Assembly (NCBI RefSeq): GCF_018130145.1
Contig: NZ_JAFCMB010000002.1
Coordinates: 372,001 to 436,000, forward strand
From: Bradyrhizobium sp. AUGA SZCCT0176
GTDB taxonomy: Bacteria > Pseudomonadota > Alphaproteobacteria > Rhizobiales > Xanthobacteraceae
DNA length: 64,000 bases
Reading direction: 5' to 3'
The translations under genes were made by a program, and so were the position numbers. Positions 55,992 through 64,000 of this stretch are shown in pieces (the first letter of the stretch is position 1; each line of letters begins with the position of its first letter). The notes beneath the pieces are model-generated. The model had not been told where the DNA came from. It ran no database searches and worked only from the letters and a program-made list of their open reading frames with translations.

Positions 55992-57170
55992 TTACCTGAA
56001 CGTCTTGCGCGGATCGAAGGCGTCGCGTGCGGCCTCGCCGATGAAGATCAACAGCGTCAGCATGATCGCGACCGAAAAGAATCCGGTGAGGCCGAGCCAG
56101 GGCGCCTGCACATTGGCTTTTGCCTGCGACAGCATTTCACCCAGCGACGCCGAGCCCGGCGGCAGGCCGAAGCCCAGAAAGTCCAGCGCCGTCAGCGTCA
56201 TCACCGACGACGACACGATGAACGGCAGGAACGTCATGGTCGCCACCATCGCATTCGGCAACAGATGGCGGAACATGATCCTGGCATTGGAGACGCCGAG
56301 CGCCCTTGCGGCCTGGATGTATTCGAAATTGCGGCCGCGCAAAAACTCCGCGCGCACCAGCCCCACCAGCGACACCCAGGAGAACAGCAGGAGAATGCCG
56401 AGCAGGATGAAGAAGCCCGGCGGCAGCACCGCCGAGATGATCAGGAGCAGATAGAGCGAGGGAATCGCATTCCAGATCTCGATGAAGCGCTGAAACAGCA
56501 GATCCGTCATGCCGCCGAAATAACCCTGCACGCCGCCGGCGGCGATGCCGATGATCGAGGAGAAGATCGTCAAGGTCAGGCCGAACAAGACAGAGATGCG
56601 AAAGCCGTAGATCAGACGTGCGACCACGTCGCGGCCCTGGTCGTCGGTGCCGAGCCAGTTGTATTCGAGGTCGCTGCAGCCGTTGAGGCCTTTCTTCTTC
56701 ACCACCTCCGCGCACTGGGCCTCGGTAAGCATCCAGGTCGGCTTCGACGGCGCCGGCGTCGGCAGGTCGAGATTATGCGTGGTGTAGGAGTAGCGGATCA
56801 GTGGCCAGACGATGGTGCCGCCCTTGTCGGCGATCTGCTTCTGCAAGTACGGATCGCGGTAGTCGGCGGCGGTCTCGAAATCGCCGCCAAAGGTGGTCTC
56901 CGAATAGCTGAAGAAGGCGGGCCAATAGAGATGGCCTTCATATTTGATCAGGAACGGCCGGTCGTTGGCGATCAGCTCCGCAAACAGCGAGATCACGAAC
57001 AGGACCATGAAGATCCAGAACGACCAGTAACCCCTGCGATTGGCCTTGAAATTCTGCCAGCGGCGGCGGTTGAGCGGCGACGGCGTGAAGGCATGGCGCG
57101 TCATCGGCACGGCTTCGCCGAGCGGCGATTGCGTCGTGGCTTCGACCGGCTGGGGCGCGGTGATCGTCAT
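55992..57170 (-). CDS. yejE: Peptide ABC transporter permease YejE
   Basis: A 392-residue permease of the DppC/OppC type with an N-terminal TM, a large extracytoplasmic loop (about 70-190, containing EAQCAEVVKKKGLNGC) and the inner-membrane core ending LLIFIGEAARDAFDPRKTF. Its ATG shares one base with the yejB stop. Confidence 0.95.
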   Translation of the reverse strand: MTITAPQPVEATTQSPLGEAVPMTRHAFTPSPLNRRRWQNFKANRRGYWSFWIFMVLFVISLFAELIANDRPFLIKYEGHLYWPAFFSYSETTFGGDFETAADYRDPYLQKQIADKGGTIVWPLIRYSYTTHNLDLPTPAPSKPTWMLTEAQCAEVVKKKGLNGCSDLEYNWLGTDDQGRDVVARLIYGFRISVLFGLTLTIFSSIIGIAAGGVQGYFGGMTDLLFQRFIEIWNAIPSLYLLLIISAVLPPGFFILLGILLLFSWVSLVGLVRAEFLRGRNFEYIQAARALGVSNARIMFRHLLPNAMVATMTFLPFIVSSSVMTLTALDFLGFGLPPGSASLGEMLSQAKANVQAPWLGLTGFFSVAIMLTLLIFIGEAARDAFDPRKTFR

Positions 57171-58276
57171 CAGACTTCACGCGCCTCGAAGTCGATCCGT
57201 GGGTCGACCCACATATAGGCGAGGTCGGAGATCAGGTTGACCACGAGGCCGACCAACGAAAAGATGAACAGCGTACCGAACACAACGGGATAGTCGCGGT
57301 TCAGCACGCTCTCGAAACCGAGCAAGCCGAGCCCGTCGAGCGAGAAAATGGTCTCGATCAACAGCGAGCCGGAGAAGAAGGCGTGAATGAACGCGCTCGG
57401 AAAACCCGCGATCACGATAAGCATGGCGTTGCGGAAGATATGATTGTACAGCACCTGCCGTTCACCGCAGCCCTTGGCGCGCGCCGTCATCACATATTGC
57501 TTGCGGATTTCGTCGAGGAACGAGTTCTTGGTCAGCAGCGTCATGGTGGCGAAGGCGCCGAGTGCCATCGCGATCAACGGCAGCGTGATGTGCCAGAAAT
57601 AATCGATGATCTTCCAGTACCAGGGGAACTGCGCCCAGCCGTCCGAGGTCAGGCCGCGCAGCGGGAAGATGTTGAAGAACGAGCCGCCGGCAAACAGGAT
57701 GATAAGCAGGATCGCGAACAGGAAGCCGGGAATCGCAAAGCCTATGATGATGATCGCCGAGGTCCAGGTGTCGAATCGTGAACCGTCCTGCACCGCCTTG
57801 CGGATGCCGAGCGGGATCGAGATCAGGTAGGTGAGCAGCATCATCCAGATACCGAGCGACATCGAGACCGGCAGTTTCTCCTTGATCAGCTGGATCACGC
57901 TGACATCGCGAAAATAGCTCTTGCCGAAATCGAACCGCGCGAAATTCCACACCATCAGAGCGAAGCGCTCATACGCCGGCTTGTCGAAGCCGAACTGCAC
58001 TTCCAGCTTCTTGATGAATTCCGGATCGAGCCCCTGCGCGCCACGGTATTTCGAGCCGACGGCATCCGCCGACGCGCCGACCTGGCCGCGCGGGCCCATA
58101 TCGCCGCCGCCGCCCGATATTCTGGAGGTGCCGCCGGTATCGGCTCCGGAGAGCTGCGCCAGTACGCGCTCGACCGGACCGCCGGGGGCGAACTGCACGA
58201 CGATGAACGACACAAACAGGATGCCGAGCAGCGTCGGGAGCATCAGGAAAATGCGGCGGGCGATATAAGCGGCCAT
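57170..58276 (-). CDS. yejB: Peptide ABC transporter permease YejB
   Basis: A 368-residue DppB/OppB-type permease (YIARRIFLMLPTLLGILFVSF start, PGGPVERVLAQL loop, terminal LAYMWVDPRIDFEAREV). It has the extra extracytoplasmic segment typical of YejB (about 45-90). It starts 3 bases after the preceding binding-protein gene. Confidence 0.95.
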   Translation of the reverse strand: MAAYIARRIFLMLPTLLGILFVSFIVVQFAPGGPVERVLAQLSGADTGGTSRISGGGGDMGPRGQVGASADAVGSKYRGAQGLDPEFIKKLEVQFGFDKPAYERFALMVWNFARFDFGKSYFRDVSVIQLIKEKLPVSMSLGIWMMLLTYLISIPLGIRKAVQDGSRFDTWTSAIIIIGFAIPGFLFAILLIILFAGGSFFNIFPLRGLTSDGWAQFPWYWKIIDYFWHITLPLIAMALGAFATMTLLTKNSFLDEIRKQYVMTARAKGCGERQVLYNHIFRNAMLIVIAGFPSAFIHAFFSGSLLIETIFSLDGLGLLGFESVLNRDYPVVFGTLFIFSLVGLVVNLISDLAYMWVDPRIDFEAREV

Positions 58277-58279
58277 GTA

Positions 58280-60154
58280 TTATTTCGCCTGCTCGAGTTT
58301 CAAAGCCTTGTTGGGGTCGTACCACCAGTTCTCCGGCGCCCCGGTGCCTTGCGCGTAGCGTGCCGGCTTGAGCGGGTGGTCAAATTGATCCCAATAGGCG
58401 ATCGGGTGGTTGGTGCGAAACCACTGCGGCACCCAATAGCGGCCGGCCCGAAACACCCGATCGAGCGCACGGCACGCGATCGTCAGATCGGCACGCGTTT
58501 CGGCGCCGATGGCCTTGTCGACCAGCGCGTCGATTGCAGGATTGGCTACTCCGGCCAGATTGTACGATCCCTTGGTGGCCGCCGCATGCGATGTGAAGTA
58601 AGGCCGCAGGCTGTCGCCCGGCGTCGGCGACATGCTCAGGCGCATCGTCGTCATGTCGAAGTCGAACGATTCCACGCGAGCGCGATACTGCACGGCATCG
58701 ATCAGCCGGATTTCTGCCTCGATCCCGAGCAGTTCCAGGTTCTTGATGAAGGTCGCGTGATGCGGCTTGAACGAGGGCTCGTCGAGCAGAAACTCGATCT
58801 TCAAGACCTCGCCGTTCGGCAGCAGGCGCTTGCGGTCCTTCACTACAAGTCCCGCGTCCTGCAGCAACTGCCCGGCCTTGCGCAGCAAGGTGCGGTCCTG
58901 GCCGGAGCCATCCGACACCGGCGGCACGAACGGCTCACCGAACACTTCGTCGGGCACCTGCCCGCGGAACGGCTCGAGGAGCTTCAGCTCTTCAGGCGAC
59001 GGCAGCCCGGTCGCCACCATGTCCGAATTCTGGAACGGCGAAACCGTGCGCGCATAGGCGCCGTACATCACGGTCTTGTTGGTCCATTCGAAATCGAATG
59101 CGTTGATGACCGCTTCGCGTACCCTGGGATCCCTGAGCTTGTCGCGACGGGTGTTGAAGAACCAGCCCTGTCCACCCGAGGGCAGTTCATCCGGCAGGGT
59201 CTCGCGCTTGACCCGACCGTCCTTGATCGCGGGAAAATCGTAACGGGTGGCCCAGATGCGCGCCGTGAATTCCTCGCGGTAGAGATAATTCTTGCCGGTA
59301 AAGCCTTCGAACGCGACATCGCGGTCGCGATAGAATTCATAGCGCACGGCGTCGAAATTGTAGCTGCCGCGGTTGACGGCCAGATCGGCCGCCCACCAAT
59401 CCTTGACGCGCTCGTACTCGACGAACCGGTTGATCTCGTATTTGCCGACCTTGTACGGTCCCGAGCCGAGCGGGATATCGGTGGTCGATTCCTCGAATGA
59501 CCGCGTCGCGTAATAGGCCTTGGAGAAGATCGGCAGGCTCGCGACATAGAGCGGTACGTCGCGCGCGCGGTTTGGTGCAAACATCACGGCCACCGTCGCA
59601 TCGTCGAGCGCCTCGGCCTTCACCATGTCGCGCAGTTGGACCACAATCAGCGGGTGGCCTTTTTCCTTCAGCGTGTTGAGCGAGAAGGCGACGTCATGCG
59701 CCGTCAGCTTCGAGCCATCGCGAAAGCGAGCCTCGGGACGCATGGTGAAGCGGTAGGTGAGCTTGTCGGACGAAATCCACACCGACTTCGCCGCAAGGCC
59801 ATACATCGCGTCGGGCTCATCATTGGCGCGCGCCATCAGCGCGTCAAAGGTCAGCTCCATGCCCTTGGCGCCTTCGCCCTTGAGGACGAAGGCGTTGAAC
59901 GAATTGAACGTCTGGAAGGACTGATTGTAGGCGCGGGTGGACGGGATCGTGGAAAACAAGCCACCCTTCGGCGCATCCGGATTGACGTAGTCGAAATGCT
60001 TGAAGTCAGCCGGGTATTTCAGGTCGCCGAAGACCGACATGCCGTGCATCTCGGTGCCACCATTGTCGGCGGACACGGGACGAAATTGTGCTGCACTCAG
60101 GGCTAGAACGCCGAGGCCGAGCGCCCGGCGGCGAGACAACAGCGGCCCGCGCAT
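58280..60154 (-). CDS. yejA: YejA-type extracellular solute-binding protein (second)
   Basis: A 624-residue periplasmic peptide-binding protein of family 5. The start at 60154 gives a twin-arginine-like signal (LLSRRRALGLGVLALSAAQF). The mature part opens GMSVFGDLKYPADFKHFDYV, the YejA signature. It is a paralogue of the next upstream gene; the stop of that gene is 8 bases before this start. A long open extension upstream in this frame is rejected. Confidence 0.9.
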   Translation of the reverse strand: MRGPLLSRRRALGLGVLALSAAQFRPVSADNGGTEMHGMSVFGDLKYPADFKHFDYVNPDAPKGGLFSTIPSTRAYNQSFQTFNSFNAFVLKGEGAKGMELTFDALMARANDEPDAMYGLAAKSVWISSDKLTYRFTMRPEARFRDGSKLTAHDVAFSLNTLKEKGHPLIVVQLRDMVKAEALDDATVAVMFAPNRARDVPLYVASLPIFSKAYYATRSFEESTTDIPLGSGPYKVGKYEINRFVEYERVKDWWAADLAVNRGSYNFDAVRYEFYRDRDVAFEGFTGKNYLYREEFTARIWATRYDFPAIKDGRVKRETLPDELPSGGQGWFFNTRRDKLRDPRVREAVINAFDFEWTNKTVMYGAYARTVSPFQNSDMVATGLPSPEELKLLEPFRGQVPDEVFGEPFVPPVSDGSGQDRTLLRKAGQLLQDAGLVVKDRKRLLPNGEVLKIEFLLDEPSFKPHHATFIKNLELLGIEAEIRLIDAVQYRARVESFDFDMTTMRLSMSPTPGDSLRPYFTSHAAATKGSYNLAGVANPAIDALVDKAIGAETRADLTIACRALDRVFRAGRYWVPQWFRTNHPIAYWDQFDHPLKPARYAQGTGAPENWWYDPNKALKLEQAK

Positions 60155-60162
60155 GATTCGGT

Positions 60163-62064
60163 TCAAGATCGACCACCCGTCTTGGCCGCCTTGGCTGTGT
60201 CCCACCACCACAGCGTAGGAAAGCCCGTGACCCCGTATTTGGGCAAAGGCTCCGGACGACTGAAACGGTCCCAGCGTGCGGCGCGTTGAAATCCGCCGGC
60301 GAATTGCGGGACGACGTAGGCGTTCCAGAGCAAGACCCGATCCAGCGCCTTGCAACTCGCGACCAGGTCGGCGCGGTCCTTTGCAAAGATAATGCGCTCG
60401 ATCAGGGCATCGACCGCGGGATTCTTGATGCCGGGAATATTGCGCGAACCGGGCCGGTCCGCGGATTCCGACCCGAAGAAATCGCGCTGCTCGTTGCCCG
60501 GTGACAGCGACTGTCCCCAAACGGTCGTCACGATGTCGAAGTCGAAACTGCGCAAGCGGTTCTGGTATTGCACGCTGTCGACCGTGCGGATGTTCACGGT
60601 GATGCCGAGCCGCTCAAGGTAGGGCTTGTAGAAGAGGATACTGCGCTCGTCACCCTGGGCCTGGCTCAGGAACTCGACGCTGACGGGCTGACCTGCCGCA
60701 TCGACCAGCTTGCGATCGCGCGTTTCAAACCCTGCTTCCTTGAGGAGGCGCGTGGCTTCACGAAGATTGTTGCGAGCCGCGTCGTCATTACCGCCAACCG
60801 GATTCTTGTACGGCGTCGTGAACAGTTCGGCAGGCACCTTGTCGCGCAGCGATTCGAGAATTTTCAGTTCCGCGCCTTCCGGGAGACCAGTGGCCATGAA
60901 TTCGGCGATACCGTCGAAATAGCTGTTGTCGCGGTGGTATTCCCCGTTCGAGAGCAGTCGGTCCGACGTCTCCCAATCGTAGGCAAAATTGAAAGCACGG
61001 CGCAGCCTGACATCGGCAAATAGCGGCCGGCGAAGGTTGAACGCGTAACCCTGCATCCCCCCCGAACTCGAATTGACGAATTTTTCCTTGATGACCCGCT
61101 TGTCGCTCACCGCGGGAAAATCGTAGGCGGTCGACCATTGTTTGCCGCTACGCTCTGTAAACCAGTCCAGCTGGTCGCCCTTGAAAGCCTCGCGTCCGAC
61201 GGTATCGTCGCGAAAGAATTCATACCGGATCTGTTCGAAATTGTTCTTTCCGACCGATACCGGAACGTCCTTGCCCCAATAGTCGGGGACGCGCTCCAGC
61301 ACGACCGATCGGCTCGCGACAAATTCCTTGACGCGATAGGGTCCCGACCCCAGGGGAATCTCCAGCGTGGTCGCGGTCACGTCACGCTTGCGTCCCTGGG
61401 GGTCATTTCCTTCCCACCAGTGCTTGGGCAGCACGGGAAGTTCGCCGGCAATGCTTGGCAGCTCGCGATTCCCGGGACCATCGAAGGTAAACTTGATCTC
61501 ACGGTCGCCGACCTGCTCGGCCTTGACGATATGCTGGTAGTACGTGCTGTACATCGGACTGTTCTTTTTCATCACCTCGAACGAGTAGATGACATCATCC
61601 GACGTCACGGGCTTGCCATCGTGCCAGCGCGCGGCCGCGCGCAATCGGTAGATGACATACGAAAAATCGTCGGGGTAGGCGGCAGCCTCCGCGAGCAATC
61701 CGTAGGCGGTCGACGGTTCATCGAGCGACCGGGTCGTCAGTGTCTCGGAGATCAGCCTGACCCCGTCAGCCAGTGATCCCTTCAGCCCATCGACCACAAG
61801 ATTGAAGTTGTCGAAGGTGCCGAGTTCGAACATGCGGACGACGCCGCCCTTGGGCGCGTCGGGATTGACGTAGTCGTAACGTTTGAAATCGGCGGGGTAT
61901 TTGATGTCGCCAAAGGTCGATACGCCGTGCCGCCATTTCAGTCCGTCCGGCGCGGATTGCGCATGCGCCGTTCCGATCGCGGAAACATTTGTGTTGAGCC
62001 CCAGCGCCGGAGCCATCGCGGCGACCGCGCCGCCTTGCAGGAGATGTCGTCGGGTGATCGCCAA
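60163..62064 (-). CDS. yejA: YejA-type extracellular solute-binding protein (first)
   Basis: A 633-residue paralogue of the gene at 58280, with a twin-arginine signal (MAITRRHLLQGGAVAAMAPA) and the same GVSTFGDIKYPADFKRYDYV opening. It heads the operon yejA-yejA-yejB-yejE-yejF. YejABEF systems import peptides and, in rhizobia and Brucella, have been linked to tolerance of antimicrobial peptides. Which ligand each copy binds cannot be seen. Confidence 0.92.
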   Translation of the reverse strand: MAITRRHLLQGGAVAAMAPALGLNTNVSAIGTAHAQSAPDGLKWRHGVSTFGDIKYPADFKRYDYVNPDAPKGGVVRMFELGTFDNFNLVVDGLKGSLADGVRLISETLTTRSLDEPSTAYGLLAEAAAYPDDFSYVIYRLRAAARWHDGKPVTSDDVIYSFEVMKKNSPMYSTYYQHIVKAEQVGDREIKFTFDGPGNRELPSIAGELPVLPKHWWEGNDPQGRKRDVTATTLEIPLGSGPYRVKEFVASRSVVLERVPDYWGKDVPVSVGKNNFEQIRYEFFRDDTVGREAFKGDQLDWFTERSGKQWSTAYDFPAVSDKRVIKEKFVNSSSGGMQGYAFNLRRPLFADVRLRRAFNFAYDWETSDRLLSNGEYHRDNSYFDGIAEFMATGLPEGAELKILESLRDKVPAELFTTPYKNPVGGNDDAARNNLREATRLLKEAGFETRDRKLVDAAGQPVSVEFLSQAQGDERSILFYKPYLERLGITVNIRTVDSVQYQNRLRSFDFDIVTTVWGQSLSPGNEQRDFFGSESADRPGSRNIPGIKNPAVDALIERIIFAKDRADLVASCKALDRVLLWNAYVVPQFAGGFQRAARWDRFSRPEPLPKYGVTGFPTLWWWDTAKAAKTGGRS

Positions 62065-62218
62065 AGGCAGAATTCCTGTTGCTGAGAAGCGCTACTGAGG
62101 ACCCAATATAAGGCAAGGGTTCGGCAAATTACGTTGCTTTTTCCTCATGATATCAACCGTGGAACAACGCCGGTGCGGCGAAACGTCCCGATAACAACAA
62201 CGCGATCATCATACGCAA

Positions 62219-62241
62219 ACGGCCAGGCAATGCCTGGCCGT
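62219..62241 (-). terminator. Terminator-like hairpin after cycM
   Basis: Perfect 11-base arms ACGGCCAGGCA and TGCCTGGCCGT have a one-base loop, 36 bases beyond the cycM stop on the minus strand. The T run is weak. Confidence 0.65.
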
Positions 62242-62276
62242 CGTGCCGCAGAAGTCCGTGCAGGACTGTCGAAACG

Positions 62277-62825
62277 TTATTTCGCCGCCGTCGGCAGCGG
62301 GACCGGCTTGTCCGCCAGCGTGGCCAGATAAGCAATCACGTCGGCGCGCTCGCTGTCCTTGGTGATACCGGCAAAGCCCATCGCGGTGCCGGGAATAAAG
62401 CCCTTCGGATTGGCGAGGAACTTGTTGAGGTCGTCAAAGGTCCAGGTGCCACCCTTGCCCTTCATCGCGGCCGAGAAGTTGAAGCCGGCTTTGCCCTCGC
62501 CCTTCTTCTCGTTGATGACGCCGAACAGGTTCGGACCGACACGGTTGGGGCCACCCTTTTCGAAGGTGTGGCAGGCCGCGCACTTCTTGGCGGCGCCGAG
62601 GCCCTTTTCAACCGAAGCGGTCTGCAGCAATTTCTCGATCGGCTCGGACGGCGCCGCCGCTTCCTTGGCTCCGCCGGACGCGGCTTCCTTCACGGCAATC
62701 TCGAAGCCCGGCTTTTCCGGCAGATGGGGCGCGAAAATCGCGTTGGCGGCAAAGCTCGTCACCAGGACGAGAATGCAGGTGGCGAGAATGGCGCCGATGA
62801 TCTTGTTGAGTTCGAAGGAGTCCAT
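62277..62825 (-). CDS. cycM: Membrane-anchored c-type cytochrome CycM
   Basis: Carries electrons from the bc1 complex to aa3-type oxidase. The uncleaved N-terminal anchor (about 8-33) is followed by a linker rich in Ala, Glu and Pro and a class I cytochrome domain. The heme is bound at Cys82-Ala-Ala-Cys-His86, with Met149 in GTAMGFAG as sixth ligand. The 182-residue length matches Bradyrhizobium japonicum CycM. It is divergent from kdsB. Confidence 0.95.
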   Translation of the reverse strand: MDSFELNKIIGAILATCILVLVTSFAANAIFAPHLPEKPGFEIAVKEAASGGAKEAAAPSEPIEKLLQTASVEKGLGAAKKCAACHTFEKGGPNRVGPNLFGVINEKKGEGKAGFNFSAAMKGKGGTWTFDDLNKFLANPKGFIPGTAMGFAGITKDSERADVIAYLATLADKPVPLPTAAK

Positions 62826-63035
62826 AGTGGCTCAGGCTCCAGGCCTTAAAGGATCGACTTAAAGGCCGGCAAAACGGCCGCGGTTTAGCCTCAGGAATCA
62901 GGCTTTCGCGCCGCACCCTCAGCAGGGTTGAGATATCGGTTTGCCCGGGCTCTGGCAACCCGTATAAACGCCCCGACTTTCCGCCAATCCCCATTATTTC
63001 CGGCCTGTTTTCGCTAGCCCGTGACCTCGCGCCCG

Positions 63036-63776
63036 ATGACCGAAACCCGCAACCTGGTGCTGATTCCCGCCCGCATGGCCGCCACAAGGCTGCCCGGCAA
63101 GCCGCTATTGGATATCGGCGGGGTGCCGATGATCGTCCATGTGCTGCGGCGGGCGGAAGCCGCCAACATCGGCCGGGTCGCGGTCGCCACCGACACGGCG
63201 GAAATCGCCGCCGCCGTGACGTCCCATGGCGGCCTGGCCGTCATGACCCGCCCCGAACACCCTTCGGGATCGGACCGGATTTACGAGGCACTGAGAACCC
63301 TCGATCCCGAGGGCAAGGTCGAGATCGTGGTCAATCTGCAGGGCGATTTTCCAACCATTTCGACCGACAACATCCGCGACGTGCTGCCGCCGCTTGCCGA
63401 CCCCGCGGTCGATATCGCAACGCTGGCGGCCGAGATTCACACCGAGGAAGAAGCCAACAATCCGAATGTGGTGAAGGCGGTCGGCTCGCCGATCGCCCCG
63501 CGAAGGTTGCGCGCGCTTTATTTTACACGGGCAACGGCGCCCACCGGCGTCGGGCCGCGCTACCATCATATCGGCCTCTACGCCTACCGCCGCGCTGCGC
63601 TGGAGCGTTTTGTGGCGCTGCCGCCCTCGCCGCTCGAACAGCAGGAGAAACTCGAGCAGCTCCGGGCGCTGGAAGCCGGCATGCGGATCGACGTCATGAT
63701 CGTGGACACGGTCCCGCGGGGCGTCGATACCCCGGCCGACCTCGAAACCGCCCGCCAGATACTGGCCAAAACCTGA
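63036..63776 (+). CDS. kdsB: 3-deoxy-manno-octulosonate cytidylyltransferase
   Basis: Activates KDO to CMP-KDO for lipopolysaccharide core synthesis. The nucleotide loop [16 protein letters not shown] lies at the N-terminus, followed by VATDTAEIA and NLQGDFPTI. The start at ATG 63036 gives 246 residues; a GTG at 63021 adds five. The pheA gene follows after 31 bases. Confidence 0.95.
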   Translation: MTETRNLVLIPARMAATRLPGKPLLDIGGVPMIVHVLRRAEAANIGRVAVATDTAEIAAAVTSHGGLAVMTRPEHPSGSDRIYEALRTLDPEGKVEIVVNLQGDFPTISTDNIRDVLPPLADPAVDIATLAAEIHTEEEANNPNVVKAVGSPIAPRRLRALYFTRATAPTGVGPRYHHIGLYAYRRAALERFVALPPSPLEQQEKLEQLRALEAGMRIDVMIVDTVPRGVDTPADLETARQILAKT

Positions 63777-63807
63777 ACGGCTGATACAAGGCCCCCAGAA
63801 AGACGAC

Positions 63808-64000
63808 ATGACAAGCAAGCTGAAAATCGCGTTCCAGGGCGAACCAGGGGCCAACTCCCATATCGCCATTGTCGAGGCCTATCCGGACGCCGAGCCGTTG
63901 CCGTGCCCCACCTTCGAGGACGCGCTGGCCGCGATCGCCTCGGGGGATGCGGATCTGGGGATGATCCCGATCGAGAATTCGGTCGCCGGCCGCGTCGCTG
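63808..64000 (+). CDS. pheA: Prephenate dehydratase, N-terminal part
   Basis: Converts prephenate to phenylpyruvate in phenylalanine synthesis. The visible 64 residues include IAFQGEPGANSHIA and the substrate-binding region DLGMIPIENSVAGRV. The catalytic Thr-Arg-Phe motif and the ACT domain lie outside the window. It probably shares a transcript with kdsB. Confidence 0.93.
   Translation, partial: MTSKLKIAFQGEPGANSHIAIVEAYPDAEPLPCPTFEDALAAIASGDADLGMIPIENSVAGRVA

Noticed and set aside
60155..60520. A 122-residue N-terminal extension of the second YejA-type protein
   Set aside because: It overlaps the coding region of the preceding binding-protein gene and has no family resemblance; the twin-arginine signal begins at 60154.

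Overview
The window is GC-rich alphaproteobacterial chromosome, almost certainly from Bradyrhizobium or a very close relative. The evidence is the PhyR-NepR-EcfG stress locus, the membrane-anchored cytochrome CycM, a DUF2865 secreted protein, the urtABCDE-ure supercluster, and dispersed REP-like inverted repeats of the kind common in this genus. I see no rRNA, tRNA, phage, insertion sequence or CRISPR array. Nearly everything is housekeeping or conserved accessory genes; the novelty lies mostly in small genes, regulatory sites and local rearrangements.

Layout. 0-3.1 kb (minus): a translationally coupled chain cysS, a 37-residue membrane microprotein, a GNAT acetyltransferase and cimA (cut by the window edge). 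3.4-5.1 kb (plus): two secreted proteins. 5.1-9.2 kb (minus): an AraC regulator, an aldehyde dehydrogenase and a GMC alcohol dehydrogenase. 9.3-12.8 kb (minus): class II DAHP synthase, dgkA and nadE. 13-17.6 kb: an alpha/beta hydrolase, a repeat-rich stretch without genes, two hypothetical proteins, a candidate small RNA and a threonine-aldolase-type enzyme. 17.8-21.7 kb: the general stress response locus, with phyR divergent from nepR-ecfG, a 27-residue membrane microprotein and a CHASE-HWE sensor kinase.

22-35.1 kb (minus) is one long urea module: urtABCDE (high-affinity urea import), ureDAB, a patatin-like lipase, ureC, two ABM-fold monooxygenase-like proteins, then ureEFG. A sigma-54 promoter with exact -24/-12 spacing lies in front of urtA, so the module is probably nitrogen-controlled. 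Hairpins between urtA and urtB may set the ratio of binding protein to permease.

35.7-37.9 kb (plus) groups three RNA-handling cold-type genes: an RhlE helicase, an IF-1 with an arginine-glycine tail, and a cold-shock protein. 38-51.9 kb is the Flp/Tad pilus locus. Flp pilin, cpaA, cpaC-F and tadB-C are on the plus strand. Two TadE-like pseudopilins, an intact cpaB and tadD are on the minus strand. A collapsed cpaB remnant sits at the usual cpaB position, and two tandem fatty-acid-hydroxylase paralogues lie inside the locus. CtrA-type boxes precede the TadE genes and flp.

52-64 kb: an M17 aminopeptidase coupled to an NlpC/P60 hydrolase, a yejABEF-type peptide importer with two tandem binding proteins, cycM, kdsB and the start of pheA.
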